48,995 nucleotides of DNA from a virus, in the IMG/VR virus record IMGVR_UViG_3300030104_004070, positions 1 to 48,995 of that record; one strand, 5' to 3'. This document shows, one piece after another, positions 6,707 through 12,485 of the stretch (the first letter of the stretch is position 1; each line of letters begins with the position of its first letter). Position numbers and translations under genes: made by a program. The notes beneath the pieces were generated by a model, which ran no database searches, was not told where the DNA came from, and was given only the letters and a program-made list of their open reading frames with translations.

Positions 6707-7381
6707 TTATTTATCAAGATATCCGTTTTTAACCAACCATTCGCGGGTCATGGGAGTAGGTTCATAGTCAGACCACATCGTGCCACGAGCACAGGATTCA
6801 AGTGCTTTAGCAGTCATACCCTCAGTCTTACCTGCCCAGGTTGCCTCTTTCTCCCAAGGGATTGCATGGGGCATGTTCCTATAGGTATCAGTAGCCATAT
6901 CTTGCCAAAGTTGAGGAACTTTTTCCTCATCCATAATGATAGCAATCATACTGTTATCAATAGTGCCTGCCATACAATCTTGTGCGGCATGCCATCCTTC
7001 ATGTCTCATTACACTCATCAGCACTCTAGGGAGACGCATGAATGTTTTATTCAGAAAGAAGTTATTTCCTACTGTATGATACACTCCACGGTGTCCTACA
7101 GGGAAATACTTTTCATCTGCTAGAAACACATTAACTCCGACCCCCTTAAGGGAGACAAGCATGTTGCTGAACTCGTTAGCAATAATACTATAATCACTAT
7201 TGGGATGAGCGTCAGCAATAGTACTGATACTTTCGACTTTAATGATTCCATCGGTGCATTCGCGTAACAGCATACACCCCATAGAATCCATAGTATAGAA
7301 ACCCTTGGTGAGTTTAGAGTCAGCAAGTGCTGGAGAGCAAACAGTCGCTGCTGCCAGCAGGCTCATGATAAGTTTTTTCAT
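6707..7381 (-). CDS. Exported protein with HEGWH zinc-protease-like motif
   Basis: The 224-residue product has a signal peptide (MKKLIMSLLA..., cleavage after ALA near residue 20). An HExxH motif, His127-Glu128-Gly-Trp-His131, lies in a helical segment (SVMRHEGWHAAQDC), as in zincin metallopeptidases. A third zinc ligand is not obvious; Glu or His further on (for example in IPWEKEATWAG, which has an ExxA pattern) may serve. Several cysteines suggest disulphides in the periplasm. Its ATG overlaps the stop of the upstream small gene by four bases (ATGA). Substrate unknown. Confidence 0.75.
   Translation of the reverse strand: MKKLIMSLLAAATVCSPALADSKLTKGFYTMDSMGCMLLRECTDGIIKVESISTIADAHPNSDYSIIANEFSNMLVSLKGVGVNVFLADEKYFPVGHRGVYHTVGNNFFLNKTFMRLPRVLMSVMRHEGWHAAQDCMAGTIDNSMIAIIMDEEKVPQLWQDMATDTYRNMPHAIPWEKEATWAGKTEGMTAKALESCARGTMWSDYEPTPMTREWLVKNGYLDK
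6708..6715 (-). promoter_or_regulatory. Late promoter for the 6248-6685 gene
   Basis: GATAAATA reads on the minus strand, 23 bases before the ATG at 6685, inside the 3' end of the preceding gene. It fits the NATAAATA late motif and the usual spacing. Confidence 0.55.
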
Positions 7382-7590
7382 GTGTAATTTTCCTCAAAAT
7401 ATTTTGTTACTCCATGGGAGTTTCTATTTCCCTGAGAAACCCAATCATGAGCACATTCATAGATTGATTTAGCAGGATACTTAGGTTGATTTCCTTCCAT
7501 CACATGACCATACTTGATCATAAGAGCTTTCAGAACATCTTGTCTCAATTTAGTGTTGAAGTCATTGTACCTCCAATCATCATAAGTCAT
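7378..7590 (-). CDS. Small soluble protein, unknown
   Basis: The 70-residue product has Tyr and Trp scattered through a charged chain (MTYDDWRYND; KYGHVMEGNQ) with no membrane helix. It overlaps its neighbours by four bases on each side (7587-7590 and 7378-7381), so it is clearly part of the coupled chain that includes the HEGWH protein. No family recognised. Confidence 0.7.
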   Translation of the reverse strand: MTYDDWRYNDFNTKLRQDVLKALMIKYGHVMEGNQPKYPAKSIYECAHDWVSQGNRNSHGVTKYFEENYT

Positions 7591-7946
7591 TGGTGAGTGT
7601 TCTCCTGAAAGTTTTCAGATCCCCCTATGTTACCAGCATCAAACCAGGCAGCAGTAGTATGTTTACCACTTTCAGTGGCCATATCATACATCAACTGGTG
7701 TATGTTTTCAGGTTCTTTTGTTCCGTAGAATTTATGTGCTTCTTGTTTAAACGCTTCAAATTCCATTTGCATTTCAGTTTTTGGTGGAGTTTCAAACCAA
7801 TCATCGACTGGACTTTCTATTGGTGCTGGAACCCCAACATAGGAGTCAGCATCAATTTCCTCACAATCAACTACTTGCTCATCAATTACACATTCAATCT
7901 CTGTGGTCTTTTTAGAAAAAAGTTTCTTGATGAGTTTTTTAATCAT
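7587..7946 (-). CDS. Small acidic protein, unknown
   Basis: The 119-residue product starts with a basic stretch (MIKKLIKKLFSKK) and continues as an acidic chain with many Glu, Asp, Val and Pro. The basic amphipathic start could attach it to a membrane surface. It overlaps the lipoprotein-like lysin upstream by four bases and the small gene downstream by four bases. No family recognised. Confidence 0.7.
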   Translation of the reverse strand: MIKKLIKKLFSKKTTEIECVIDEQVVDCEEIDADSYVGVPAPIESPVDDWFETPPKTEMQMEFEAFKQEAHKFYGTKEPENIHQLMYDMATESGKHTTAAWFDAGNIGGSENFQENTHQ

Positions 7947-8539
7947 GCCAGCACCAATTTCTTAGTGTATTCGTATGCGTAGGTTTCACGATTACCTTCA
8001 ATACCCCATCCCAACCAATAGTAAGCAGGGACCATGTATTGACGGACAGTTTGTCCGCTACCCTCAAACATAGGAAGGTAACGTTGGAAGGTGCTCTCGT
8101 TAATCATATAACGAGTCTGACCTTCTAGACTACTTGGATCGCAAACATATTTATCGCAGAACTTACCAAGATTAACGTATCGGCCAACTGATGTCCACTG
8201 AATCAAACCATACCCACCAGTAAGGCAGTTCTCATAATTTACCCGAGCACCACCTTCACAGATGTTTGCTGTGAACATGGACTCTTGTTGAATATTACCC
8301 ATGATAGTGGCAAGTGCATTACGATCAGTAATGCGGGTGTGTTCTTGAAGTTCGCCAAGAACATACTGTTCTTCAGGTGTGCAATCAGGGCACTTCCAAG
8401 AGGGAATATAAGGTTCTACAGGGATTGATACAACATCTTCTTGTACTGGTGCATCTTTAATTTCCTTTGGCTGCTCTGCGCTCACACAAGATCCCGTGAG
8501 AGCACCGAGTAGAGCAAAGGCAGTAACGTTTTTAAGCAT
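7943..8539 (-). CDS. Tail-lysin/lysozyme-like lipoprotein
   Basis: The 198-residue product starts with a lipoprotein-type signal: hydrophobic residues 5-17 then LTGSC with Cys18. The body resembles the lysozyme-like phage tail-lysin family: helix with catalytic-type Glu86 (GNIQQESMF), then CEGGARVNYE, GYGLIQWTS and Tyr-rich helices near the C terminus. Such enzymes cut peptidoglycan. Lipoprotein signals are unusual for a tail-borne lysin; it might instead act at the host envelope late in infection. A near-perfect sigma-70 promoter lies just upstream, so it can be transcribed by unmodified host polymerase. Confidence 0.8.
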   Translation of the reverse strand: MLKNVTAFALLGALTGSCVSAEQPKEIKDAPVQEDVVSIPVEPYIPSWKCPDCTPEEQYVLGELQEHTRITDRNALATIMGNIQQESMFTANICEGGARVNYENCLTGGYGLIQWTSVGRYVNLGKFCDKYVCDPSSLEGQTRYMINESTFQRYLPMFEGSGQTVRQYMVPAYYWLGWGIEGNRETYAYEYTKKLVLA

Positions 8540-8540
8540 T

Positions 8541-8564
8541 AAAAAAGGAGCGGTTTAGTGCTCC
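8541..8564 (-). terminator. Rho-independent terminator at the end of the hli cluster
   Basis: On the minus strand GGAGC/GCTCC (8560-8564 with 8547-8551, 8-base loop) is followed by six Ts (8541-8546), just before the ATG at 8539. It would end transcripts coming from the hli genes. It shares bases with the start region of the downstream promoter. Confidence 0.7.
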
Positions 8565-8567
8565 CCA

Positions 8568-8596
8568 ATTATAGATTATTCAATTGTCTGTGTCAA
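8568..8596 (-). promoter_or_regulatory. Consensus sigma-70 promoter before the tail-lysin gene
   Basis: TTGACA (8591-8596), a 17-base spacer and TATAAT (8568-8573) form a perfect consensus promoter on the minus strand. Transcription would begin near 8561, inside the 5' arm of the terminator, so the new mRNA lacks the hairpin and has a leader of only about 20 bases. The -35 overlaps the stop codon of the 48-residue gene. Confidence 0.75.
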
Positions 8597-8739
8597 GAGG
8601 GTGACGGTGCATAAAGTGGTTGCATTAGACCACCATCGGAACCATCATCGTCTTCGTCTTTACTTGCTAAGGCAAGCATAAGAAAATAAGGTGTAATGAT
8701 AAAGACAAGTGTTTGAAGTAATGTCCAGTCATACGTCAT
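8593..8739 (-). CDS. 48-residue membrane protein of the hli cluster
   Basis: The product starts MTYDWTLLQT, has one transmembrane helix (about residues 6-25) and an acidic Asp-rich tail (KDEDDDGSDG). The ATG at 8737-8739 overlaps the stop of the upstream 21-residue gene (ATGA), so it is part of a coupled chain. It resembles small thylakoid photosystem subunits in size and layout, but I cannot assign it. Confidence 0.65.
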   Translation of the reverse strand: MTYDWTLLQTLVFIITPYFLMLALASKDEDDDGSDGGLMQPLYAPSPS

Positions 8740-8801
8740 GAGTTTTTCGCCACTGCGGCAATGGGAATTAACATCAGCACTGCTGCTACTATGAATCCCA
8801 T
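8736..8801 (-). CDS. 21-residue membrane peptide
   Basis: The frame encodes MGFIVAAVLM followed by a second hydrophobic half and KNS, a single membrane helix. Its ATG overlaps the stop of the hli gene by one base (TGATG at 8799-8803), and its own stop overlaps the next ATG (ATGA). This double coupling argues for translation despite the tiny size. Function unknown. Confidence 0.5.
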   Translation of the reverse strand: MGFIVAAVLMLIPIAAVAKNS

Positions 8802-8923
8802 CACACTACTCCAGGAATAATTTGGCCGGTGACTGCATAGACCATACAGATTGTAATGAAACCCATCATAGCAGCACGTCCTTGTGCTCTCACGAAGATG
8901 TCAGCGTTACTAGAATTTTCCAT
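8801..8923 (-). CDS. hli: High-light-inducible protein (40 residues)
   Basis: The product carries the Hli/LHC helix signature: RAQGRAAMMGF, then a hydrophobic run and GQIIPG. Hli proteins are single-helix, chlorophyll-binding thylakoid proteins that protect photosystems under excess light. Its ATG overlaps the stop of the preceding hli by one base (TGATG). The ExxNGR core appears here as RAQGR, so the chlorophyll-ligand pattern is slightly changed. A longer in-frame start at 9001 would overlap the other hli and is less likely. Confidence 0.88.
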   Translation of the reverse strand: MENSSNADIFVRAQGRAAMMGFITICMVYAVTGQIIPGVV

Positions 8924-9030
8924 CACCAGATACCAGGAATGATTTGACCGGATACTGCGTAGGATCCCATAGCTGCAATGACTCCAATCATTGCTGCCCA
9001 ACCGTTAATGCGTTCTGCCTTTTCGTTCAT
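8923..9030 (-). CDS. hli: High-light-inducible protein (35 residues)
   Basis: The product, MNEKAERINGWAAMIG followed by a hydrophobic helix and GQIIPGIW, is a minimal Hli protein. The ExxNGxxAMIG core (residues 6-16) is the chlorophyll-binding motif, with Trp replacing the usual Arg after NG. Its 5' end lies inside the 3' end of the 56-residue gene, in another frame, and its stop is shared with the next hli start. It is shorter than 60 codons but unmistakable. Confidence 0.9.
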   Translation of the reverse strand: MNEKAERINGWAAMIGVIAAMGSYAVSGQIIPGIW

Positions 9031-9175
9031 TTTTTTGCTCCAGTGTTTTGTTTGTGATTATGATTTTAGTCCCATCATGAGTAAATTGTAACTCATCGTC
9101 TGGGTGCCATAGAAGTTCTTCATACATATCGTCTAACTTCTGCATGTCCTCGTAGAGCTGTTCAGGGTTTGGCAT
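9005..9175 (-). CDS. 56-residue acidic protein upstream of hli
   Basis: The product starts MPNPEQLYED and is an acidic helical chain (MQKLDDMYEELL), followed by a beta-like basic end (GTKIIITNKTLEQK). Its last 26 bases overlap the first hli gene in a different frame, a typical tight phage junction. No family recognised. Confidence 0.65.
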   Translation of the reverse strand: MPNPEQLYEDMQKLDDMYEELLWHPDDELQFTHDGTKIIITNKTLEQKNERKGRTH

Positions 9176-9211
9176 ATTAGAACCTTACATTCATTTCGTA
9201 TATATTAACTG

Positions 9212-9484
9212 TCATTGGACAGCGGCACGGATGTAATGTGTATAGGGTTTTTGATCACTCATCTTTCCATTTTCATAGGTGGATGAATAACCATAATCCT
9301 TGTGGTCCTTGTATCCAATCTGTGCTCCCTTAGTTCTCTGCAATGCTGGCATAAAAGCAATAAAGAAAAATACACCAGGTGCTCCGATGATAAGTGCCCC
9401 ACCAAAGACATATCCTGCAAGGAATTCAGCGATGGTGTGGTTGGCAGCCCAAGAGAATTCGGTCTGCGTCAAGAGTTCAATCAT
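9212..9484 (-). CDS. Small membrane protein of the hli cluster
   Basis: The 90-residue product has a helix pair-like hydrophobic centre (about residues 18-50, with AGYVFGGALIIGAPGVFFFIAF) and a polar, Tyr/Lys-rich C-terminal tail. The position between two hli loci and the likely thylakoid-style topology suggest a photosystem- or pigment-associated role, but this is only context. No family recognised. Confidence 0.7.
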   Translation of the reverse strand: MIELLTQTEFSWAANHTIAEFLAGYVFGGALIIGAPGVFFFIAFMPALQRTKGAQIGYKDHKDYGYSSTYENGKMSDQKPYTHYIRAAVQ

Positions 9485-9500
9485 TAGGATTCAAAGAGTT

Positions 9501-9516
9501 GTCCTAAGCATAGGAC
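9501..9516 (-). terminator. Small hairpin after the 9539 hli gene
   Basis: GTCCTA/TAGGAC with a 4-base loop lies between the hli gene and the next gene. On the minus strand no long T tract follows, so it may be a processing or weak stop signal rather than a full terminator. Confidence 0.35.
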
Positions 9517-9538
9517 AGGAGGACAAGAAATGCAACTA

Positions 9539-9748
9539 TTAGACGAGACCGAAGAAGAAGTTGCCGGTGACTGCATAAGAGAGGATCCCGAAGACGAATC
9601 CAATCATTGCAGCGCGACCATTTAACTTCTCCGCTTTCTCGGCGTGGGTTTCATAACCATAACGCTCTGCAGCGGTCGGGTCGATGTACATGCGCGGCTC
9701 TTTTGCCCACATGTTTTGTTGTCCAAGATCGTTGCTCGTTACAGTCAT
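9539..9748 (-). CDS. hli: High-light-inducible protein (69 residues)
   Basis: The product has a 38-residue polar N-terminal extension and then the Hli core AEKLNGRAAMIGFVFGILSY with a single transmembrane helix. The ExxNGRxAMIG motif gives the chlorophyll-binding Glu, Asn and Arg. This longer form is like the canonical cyanobacterial Hli/Scp proteins, whereas the two others here are minimal. It has its own sigma-70 promoter just upstream (9775-9804). Confidence 0.95.
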   Translation of the reverse strand: MTVTSNDLGQQNMWAKEPRMYIDPTAAERYGYETHAEKAEKLNGRAAMIGFVFGILSYAVTGNFFFGLV

Positions 9749-9774
9749 TTACCTTTTGTTTCATAACTTTACAT

Positions 9775-9804
9775 ATTATATAGTAATATTAAGATTTCTG
9801 TCAA
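9775..9804 (-). promoter_or_regulatory. Sigma-70 promoter of the hli operon
   Basis: TTGACA (9799-9804), an 18-base spacer and TATAAT (9775-9780) read on the minus strand, 26 bases before the hli ATG. Both hexamers match consensus. This would start the hli run (9748 to 8593) with host polymerase. Confidence 0.75.
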
Positions 9805-9833
9805 CCCCTTTTTCTTAAGATTTCCAGTTTTCT

Positions 9834-10811
9834 TTAGATTTCAGAGATTGTTTCCACAACAGCAAGGGACTTCTGTCTCAGATCCTCAGGCAGGGGAACG
9901 AATCCGAGACTGTCTGAAATGGCTTGTGACTCCTCACTCAACATATACCGAAGCATATCCTTGATACCAGTCCTAGACTCAGGATACGCAAGAACCCATG
10001 TCAGAGAGACGATAGGATAACTGTTGGAACCACCAGGATTAGCATTAGTCCCACGAAGCTTATCGTCCAACTTGATTCTTGATAGACCTTCTGAAGAAGT
10101 TGTAGCATTTGCTGTGACAAAATTACCTGCCTTGTTCTGTAGTTTTACTTGAGTAAGTTTGGGATTCCTAGAGTAGTCATAATTCATATATCCAATGGCA
10201 CCATCCTGTTGGATTACTTGAGCAGCGACACCGGAGTTGCCCTTGGCACCCACACCAACAGGCCACTTGACCGATTTAGCGGTGCCCAGTTTTTCATTCC
10301 ACTCAGGGGAGAATGCTGCCAGGGAGTTCGTGAATCCCTTTGTGGTTCCTGAACCATCAGCACGATAGACCACCAGGATTTTTTTATCCTCACAACCAAA
10401 CTCTGACCAGTTAGTAATATTACCCAGGAAGACATCAGCAAGTTGAGTCTGTGTCATCTTGGCAACACATCCTTTATTATTGTAAGCAGGAACGATTGCC
10501 CCACCAGTCATCGGAATTTGTACCACAGGAACCTTTGGTTTTTTGATAGCGGCATCACTAGCACCAAAGTCAATAGTATTTTGATAATATTGTCTTACAC
10601 CAGCACCACTGCCAACAGGTTGATAGTTAACCCTATTATCTGTTGCCTGTGACCATCTAGCAAACCATGCTTGATACAGGGCAGCAGGGAATGTAGCACC
10701 CGCACCATTGAGTCTTACACCAGTATCCGATCCCCCTCCACATGATACCAACAAAGGAGCTGCTATCGTAGCAGCGGCAATTGCTTTGAGTTTCATTTTA
10801 ATTCTTGTCAT
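9834..10811 (-). CDS. pstS: Phosphate-binding protein of the Pst ABC transporter
   Basis: The 325-residue precursor has a lipoprotein-type signal with LVSC at residues 21-24, then a PstS fold: GAGATFPAALYQAW, FGASDA, DGSGTTKGFTN and GNSGVAAQVI are the phosphate-binding segments of the family. It would bind phosphate in the periplasm for the host PstABC transporter; no pstABC genes are here. Cyanophage pstS is known to be induced under phosphate starvation. An in-frame ATG at 10796 is an alternative start; 10811 has AGAGG eight bases upstream. One CTTAACCT Pho-box-like half-site lies in the promoter. Confidence 0.95.
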   Translation of the reverse strand: MTRIKMKLKAIAAATIAAPLLVSCGGGSDTGVRLNGAGATFPAALYQAWFARWSQATDNRVNYQPVGSGAGVRQYYQNTIDFGASDAAIKKPKVPVVQIPMTGGAIVPAYNNKGCVAKMTQTQLADVFLGNITNWSEFGCEDKKILVVYRADGSGTTKGFTNSLAAFSPEWNEKLGTAKSVKWPVGVGAKGNSGVAAQVIQQDGAIGYMNYDYSRNPKLTQVKLQNKAGNFVTANATTSSEGLSRIKLDDKLRGTNANPGGSNSYPIVSLTWVLAYPESRTGIKDMLRYMLSEESQAISDSLGFVPLPEDLRQKSLAVVETISEI

Positions 10812-10841
10812 AAAAAAGACCTCTACATTATAGCAGAGGTC
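10812..10841 (-). terminator. Hairpin and T tract just before pstS
   Basis: GACCTCT/AGAGGTC (10818-10841; 7 bp stem, 10-base loop) is followed on the minus strand by six Ts (10812-10817), then at once by the pstS ATG. It can end transcripts from the 10874 gene. The loop contains the pstS -10 TATAAT, and the 3' arm contains the AGAGG that would serve as pstS ribosome site. Confidence 0.65.
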
Positions 10842-10865
10842 AGTGTGTTTGTCGTTAAGGTTAAG
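10827..10865 (-). promoter_or_regulatory. pstS promoter with Pho-box-like half-site
   Basis: TATAAT (10827-10832) lies 17 bases from ACGACA (10850-10855, four of six -35 matches). CTTAACCT (10858-10865) just upstream matches the cyanobacterial Pho-box repeat unit. Only one good copy is visible, whereas host Pho boxes have two or three, so PhoB control is likely but not shown. Confidence 0.5.
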
Positions 10866-10873
10866 TTATCAGT

Positions 10874-11038
10874 TTAGTCAGAGGCGCATACAACTGTACT
10901 AAATCCGGTGATTTCACATTCAAATTTTGGGTTGGACTGTTGGAGCTGAATGAAAATGATAGCGAAGAGTTGAGCAATCAACATGGCATGGATGGCATAG
11001 TTGCCCAGTTGGTTACCGTTTAAATTTCTTATTTTCAT
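10874..11038 (-). CDS. Small membrane protein, 54 residues
   Basis: The product starts MKIRNLNGNQ and has one membrane helix (about residues 13-34, with IHAMLIAQLFAIIFIQL), then a short tail with two cysteines. The ATG at 11038 is 20 bases from a TATAAATA late promoter, which supports this start over a longer one at 11074 that would include the promoter. No family recognised. Confidence 0.65.
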   Translation of the reverse strand: MKIRNLNGNQLGNYAIHAMLIAQLFAIIFIQLQQSNPKFECEITGFSTVVCASD

Positions 11039-11057
11039 GAGAATTTTCTGAGTAATG

Positions 11058-11065
11058 TATTTATA
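11058..11065 (-). promoter_or_regulatory. Late promoter of the 10874 gene
   Basis: A perfect TATAAATA on the minus strand, 20 bases before the ATG at 11038 and directly after the terminator of the preceding gene. A TATAAT overlaps a few bases upstream, but no -35 is clear. Confidence 0.7.
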
Positions 11066-11075
11066 ATTATACAAT

Positions 11076-11100
11076 AAAAAAGGGGTGCCGTCGCACCCCT
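11076..11100 (-). terminator. Terminator of the outer-membrane-like gene
   Basis: AGGGGTGC/GCACCCCT (8 bp stem, 4-base loop) followed by a run of Ts on the minus strand, 32 bases after the stop of the gene at 11133. A classic rho-independent terminator. Confidence 0.85.
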
Positions 11101-11132
11101 ATTCTAGTATCTAGATATATGTATGTCTACGA

Positions 11133-11504
11133 TCAGAAGTTGTACTTCAGACCCAGCTTAGCACCGTATCCACGGTCGATGTCATCATCGCCGGAACCAA
11201 GGAAGGAGACCTCACCATATGCACCCAGTGCATCGGTCAGTCCAAGACCCAGACCTGCCTTACCGGAAGGAACGGTGTCGCTTTCGCCACCGTCAGGACT
11301 TACCAGACTAGCACCGCCCTGAACGTAGTAGGAAGCAGAATCACCAAGAGCACCTTCATAGCCAACGTGAAGATCGGTCACGGCACCGTTATACTCGGAA
11401 CCGGTCCAACCAGCATTGGCTTCTACGTTAACGTAGGGACCTGCAAGGGCAGCGCCTGCGAAAAGAGGAGCAGCAGCGACAGCTGCGAATACAGATTTAA
11501 TCAT
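11133..11504 (-). CDS. Small outer-membrane beta-barrel-like protein
   Basis: The 123-residue product has a signal peptide (to about residue 21, ALA-G) and then alternating polar and hydrophobic strands separated by Gly/Asp/Ser turns, ending in KYNF with a terminal Phe. A C-terminal aromatic residue is the usual signal for outer-membrane insertion. The size suits a four- to six-strand barrel. Its gene has its own consensus-like promoter, a long structured leader and a strong terminator, so it is a stand-alone unit. A second possible barrel protein is at 30046. Confidence 0.75.
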   Translation of the reverse strand: MIKSVFAAVAAAPLFAGAALAGPYVNVEANAGWTGSEYNGAVTDLHVGYEGALGDSASYYVQGGASLVSPDGGESDTVPSGKAGLGLGLTDALGAYGEVSFLGSGDDDIDRGYGAKLGLKYNF

Positions 11505-11525
11505 TTGAATTACCTTTTAGTTACT

Positions 11526-11615
11526 TGCGGAATGAGTACCCGCAGATGGAAAGTACCTCGACATGGTACTGTTTGTAAACTGGCACAATGTAATAAGTAT
11601 TAATACGGTGTGCCA
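11526..11615 (-). promoter_or_regulatory. Three-hairpin 5' leader of the barrel-protein gene
   Basis: The leader of about 115 bases contains TGGCACA/TGTGCCA (11581-11615, 21-base spacer), AGTACC/GGTACT (11552-11570) and TGCGG/CCGCA (11526-11544), all perfect stems. None is followed by a T tract. The pattern suggests regulated stability or translation of this mRNA; a ligand or small-RNA partner is not evident. Confidence 0.5.
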
Positions 11616-11625
11616 ATTGTTATTT

Positions 11626-11654
11626 ATTGTAATCGATTTTTCGGATCTTGTCAA
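11626..11654 (-). promoter_or_regulatory. Sigma-70 promoter of the barrel-protein gene
   Basis: TTGACA (11649-11654), a 17-base spacer and TACAAT (11626-11631) on the minus strand. AATAAATA (11621-11628), a late-promoter-like sequence, overlaps the -10, so early and late transcription may both start here. Confidence 0.75.
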
Positions 11655-11663
11655 GGGGTTGGG

Positions 11664-12485
11664 TTATCCCACCTCTTGTGCTGCTTTCGCAGCAGAGTTC
11701 TCGGTAATTCGACCGAGATATGGATCATAGTTCATATAATCAGCGATGTCAATACTGGCACCGTTTTGAGCCCAGAAATTAGTAAGAGCATTAAAGTTAC
11801 CTTGATGGAAGACTCCAACATGTTCTGGATGAATGGATGATCCAAGTTCCGTCTTGTAAATCAAGAGCGGAATAGAATACGTGTTACCTGAATTGTAAAT
11901 TAAATCGTCAGCAACAGCCCGTGGTTTAGAACCATTGTCCAATTTATACTTGTTTTTTCTACAATGAAAATGGACTAACTTTTCTGCATGGCGACGATTG
12001 ATCAAATAACATGCGGTGGAGAAATCATTAACAAACCTCTTATGAAGTTTCACATGGATATCTCCAGTGCAGATAATTGCAATTTGAACAACATCCCAAT
12101 CATATGGGATGTGTGCATAAAAATCTTTCCAAGTAAAATTCCAATACCTGACAAGATCAAGATTGCAATCATCTTCCATCATTATAGCATAAGGACTATC
12201 AGATGTGGCAAGCCAATGTTTAATTGCTTTAAGATGTGAAGTAGTGCAACCAATTTCTCCACTAGTCATATTGTTGGGATATTGTCCCACAAGAATATCA
12301 CTGAGATCATCCTCTCTGCCATCATAGGCAGAAATGCGTGTAACACTATCCTCTATCTCCCAATACTTAAATTGGTTTTCCATATACTCCCAACGGTCAG
12401 TTTGACCATCAAGATTGATACAGTAAATTGGACCGATTCCTTTTAGTTTAAAAGTAGATTTGTTCTTATCAATAACTTCAGTCAT
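11664..12485 (-). CDS. Family 25 glycosyltransferase
   Basis: The 273-residue product opens with the GT25 phrase IYCINLDGQTDRWEYM, followed by a GEIGCTTSHLKAIKHW segment and the metal-binding acidic cluster MMEDDC (residues about 102-107). Members add galactose or similar sugars from nucleotide sugars in lipooligosaccharide synthesis. It is the last gene of the 15-gene glycan chain, overlapping UDP-glucose dehydrogenase by four bases. The target is unknown. Confidence 0.85.
   Translation of the reverse strand: MTEVIDKNKSTFKLKGIGPIYCINLDGQTDRWEYMENQFKYWEIEDSVTRISAYDGREDDLSDILVGQYPNNMTSGEIGCTTSHLKAIKHWLATSDSPYAIMMEDDCNLDLVRYWNFTWKDFYAHIPYDWDVVQIAIICTGDIHVKLHKRFVNDFSTACYLINRRHAEKLVHFHCRKNKYKLDNGSKPRAVADDLIYNSGNTYSIPLLIYKTELGSSIHPEHVGVFHQGNFNALTNFWAQNGASIDIADYMNYDPYLGRITENSAAKAAQEVG

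Noticed and set aside
11621-11628. Stand-alone late promoter AATAAATA
   Set aside because: It is 117 bases from the ATG and overlaps a better sigma-70 -10; listed only as a possible overlap.
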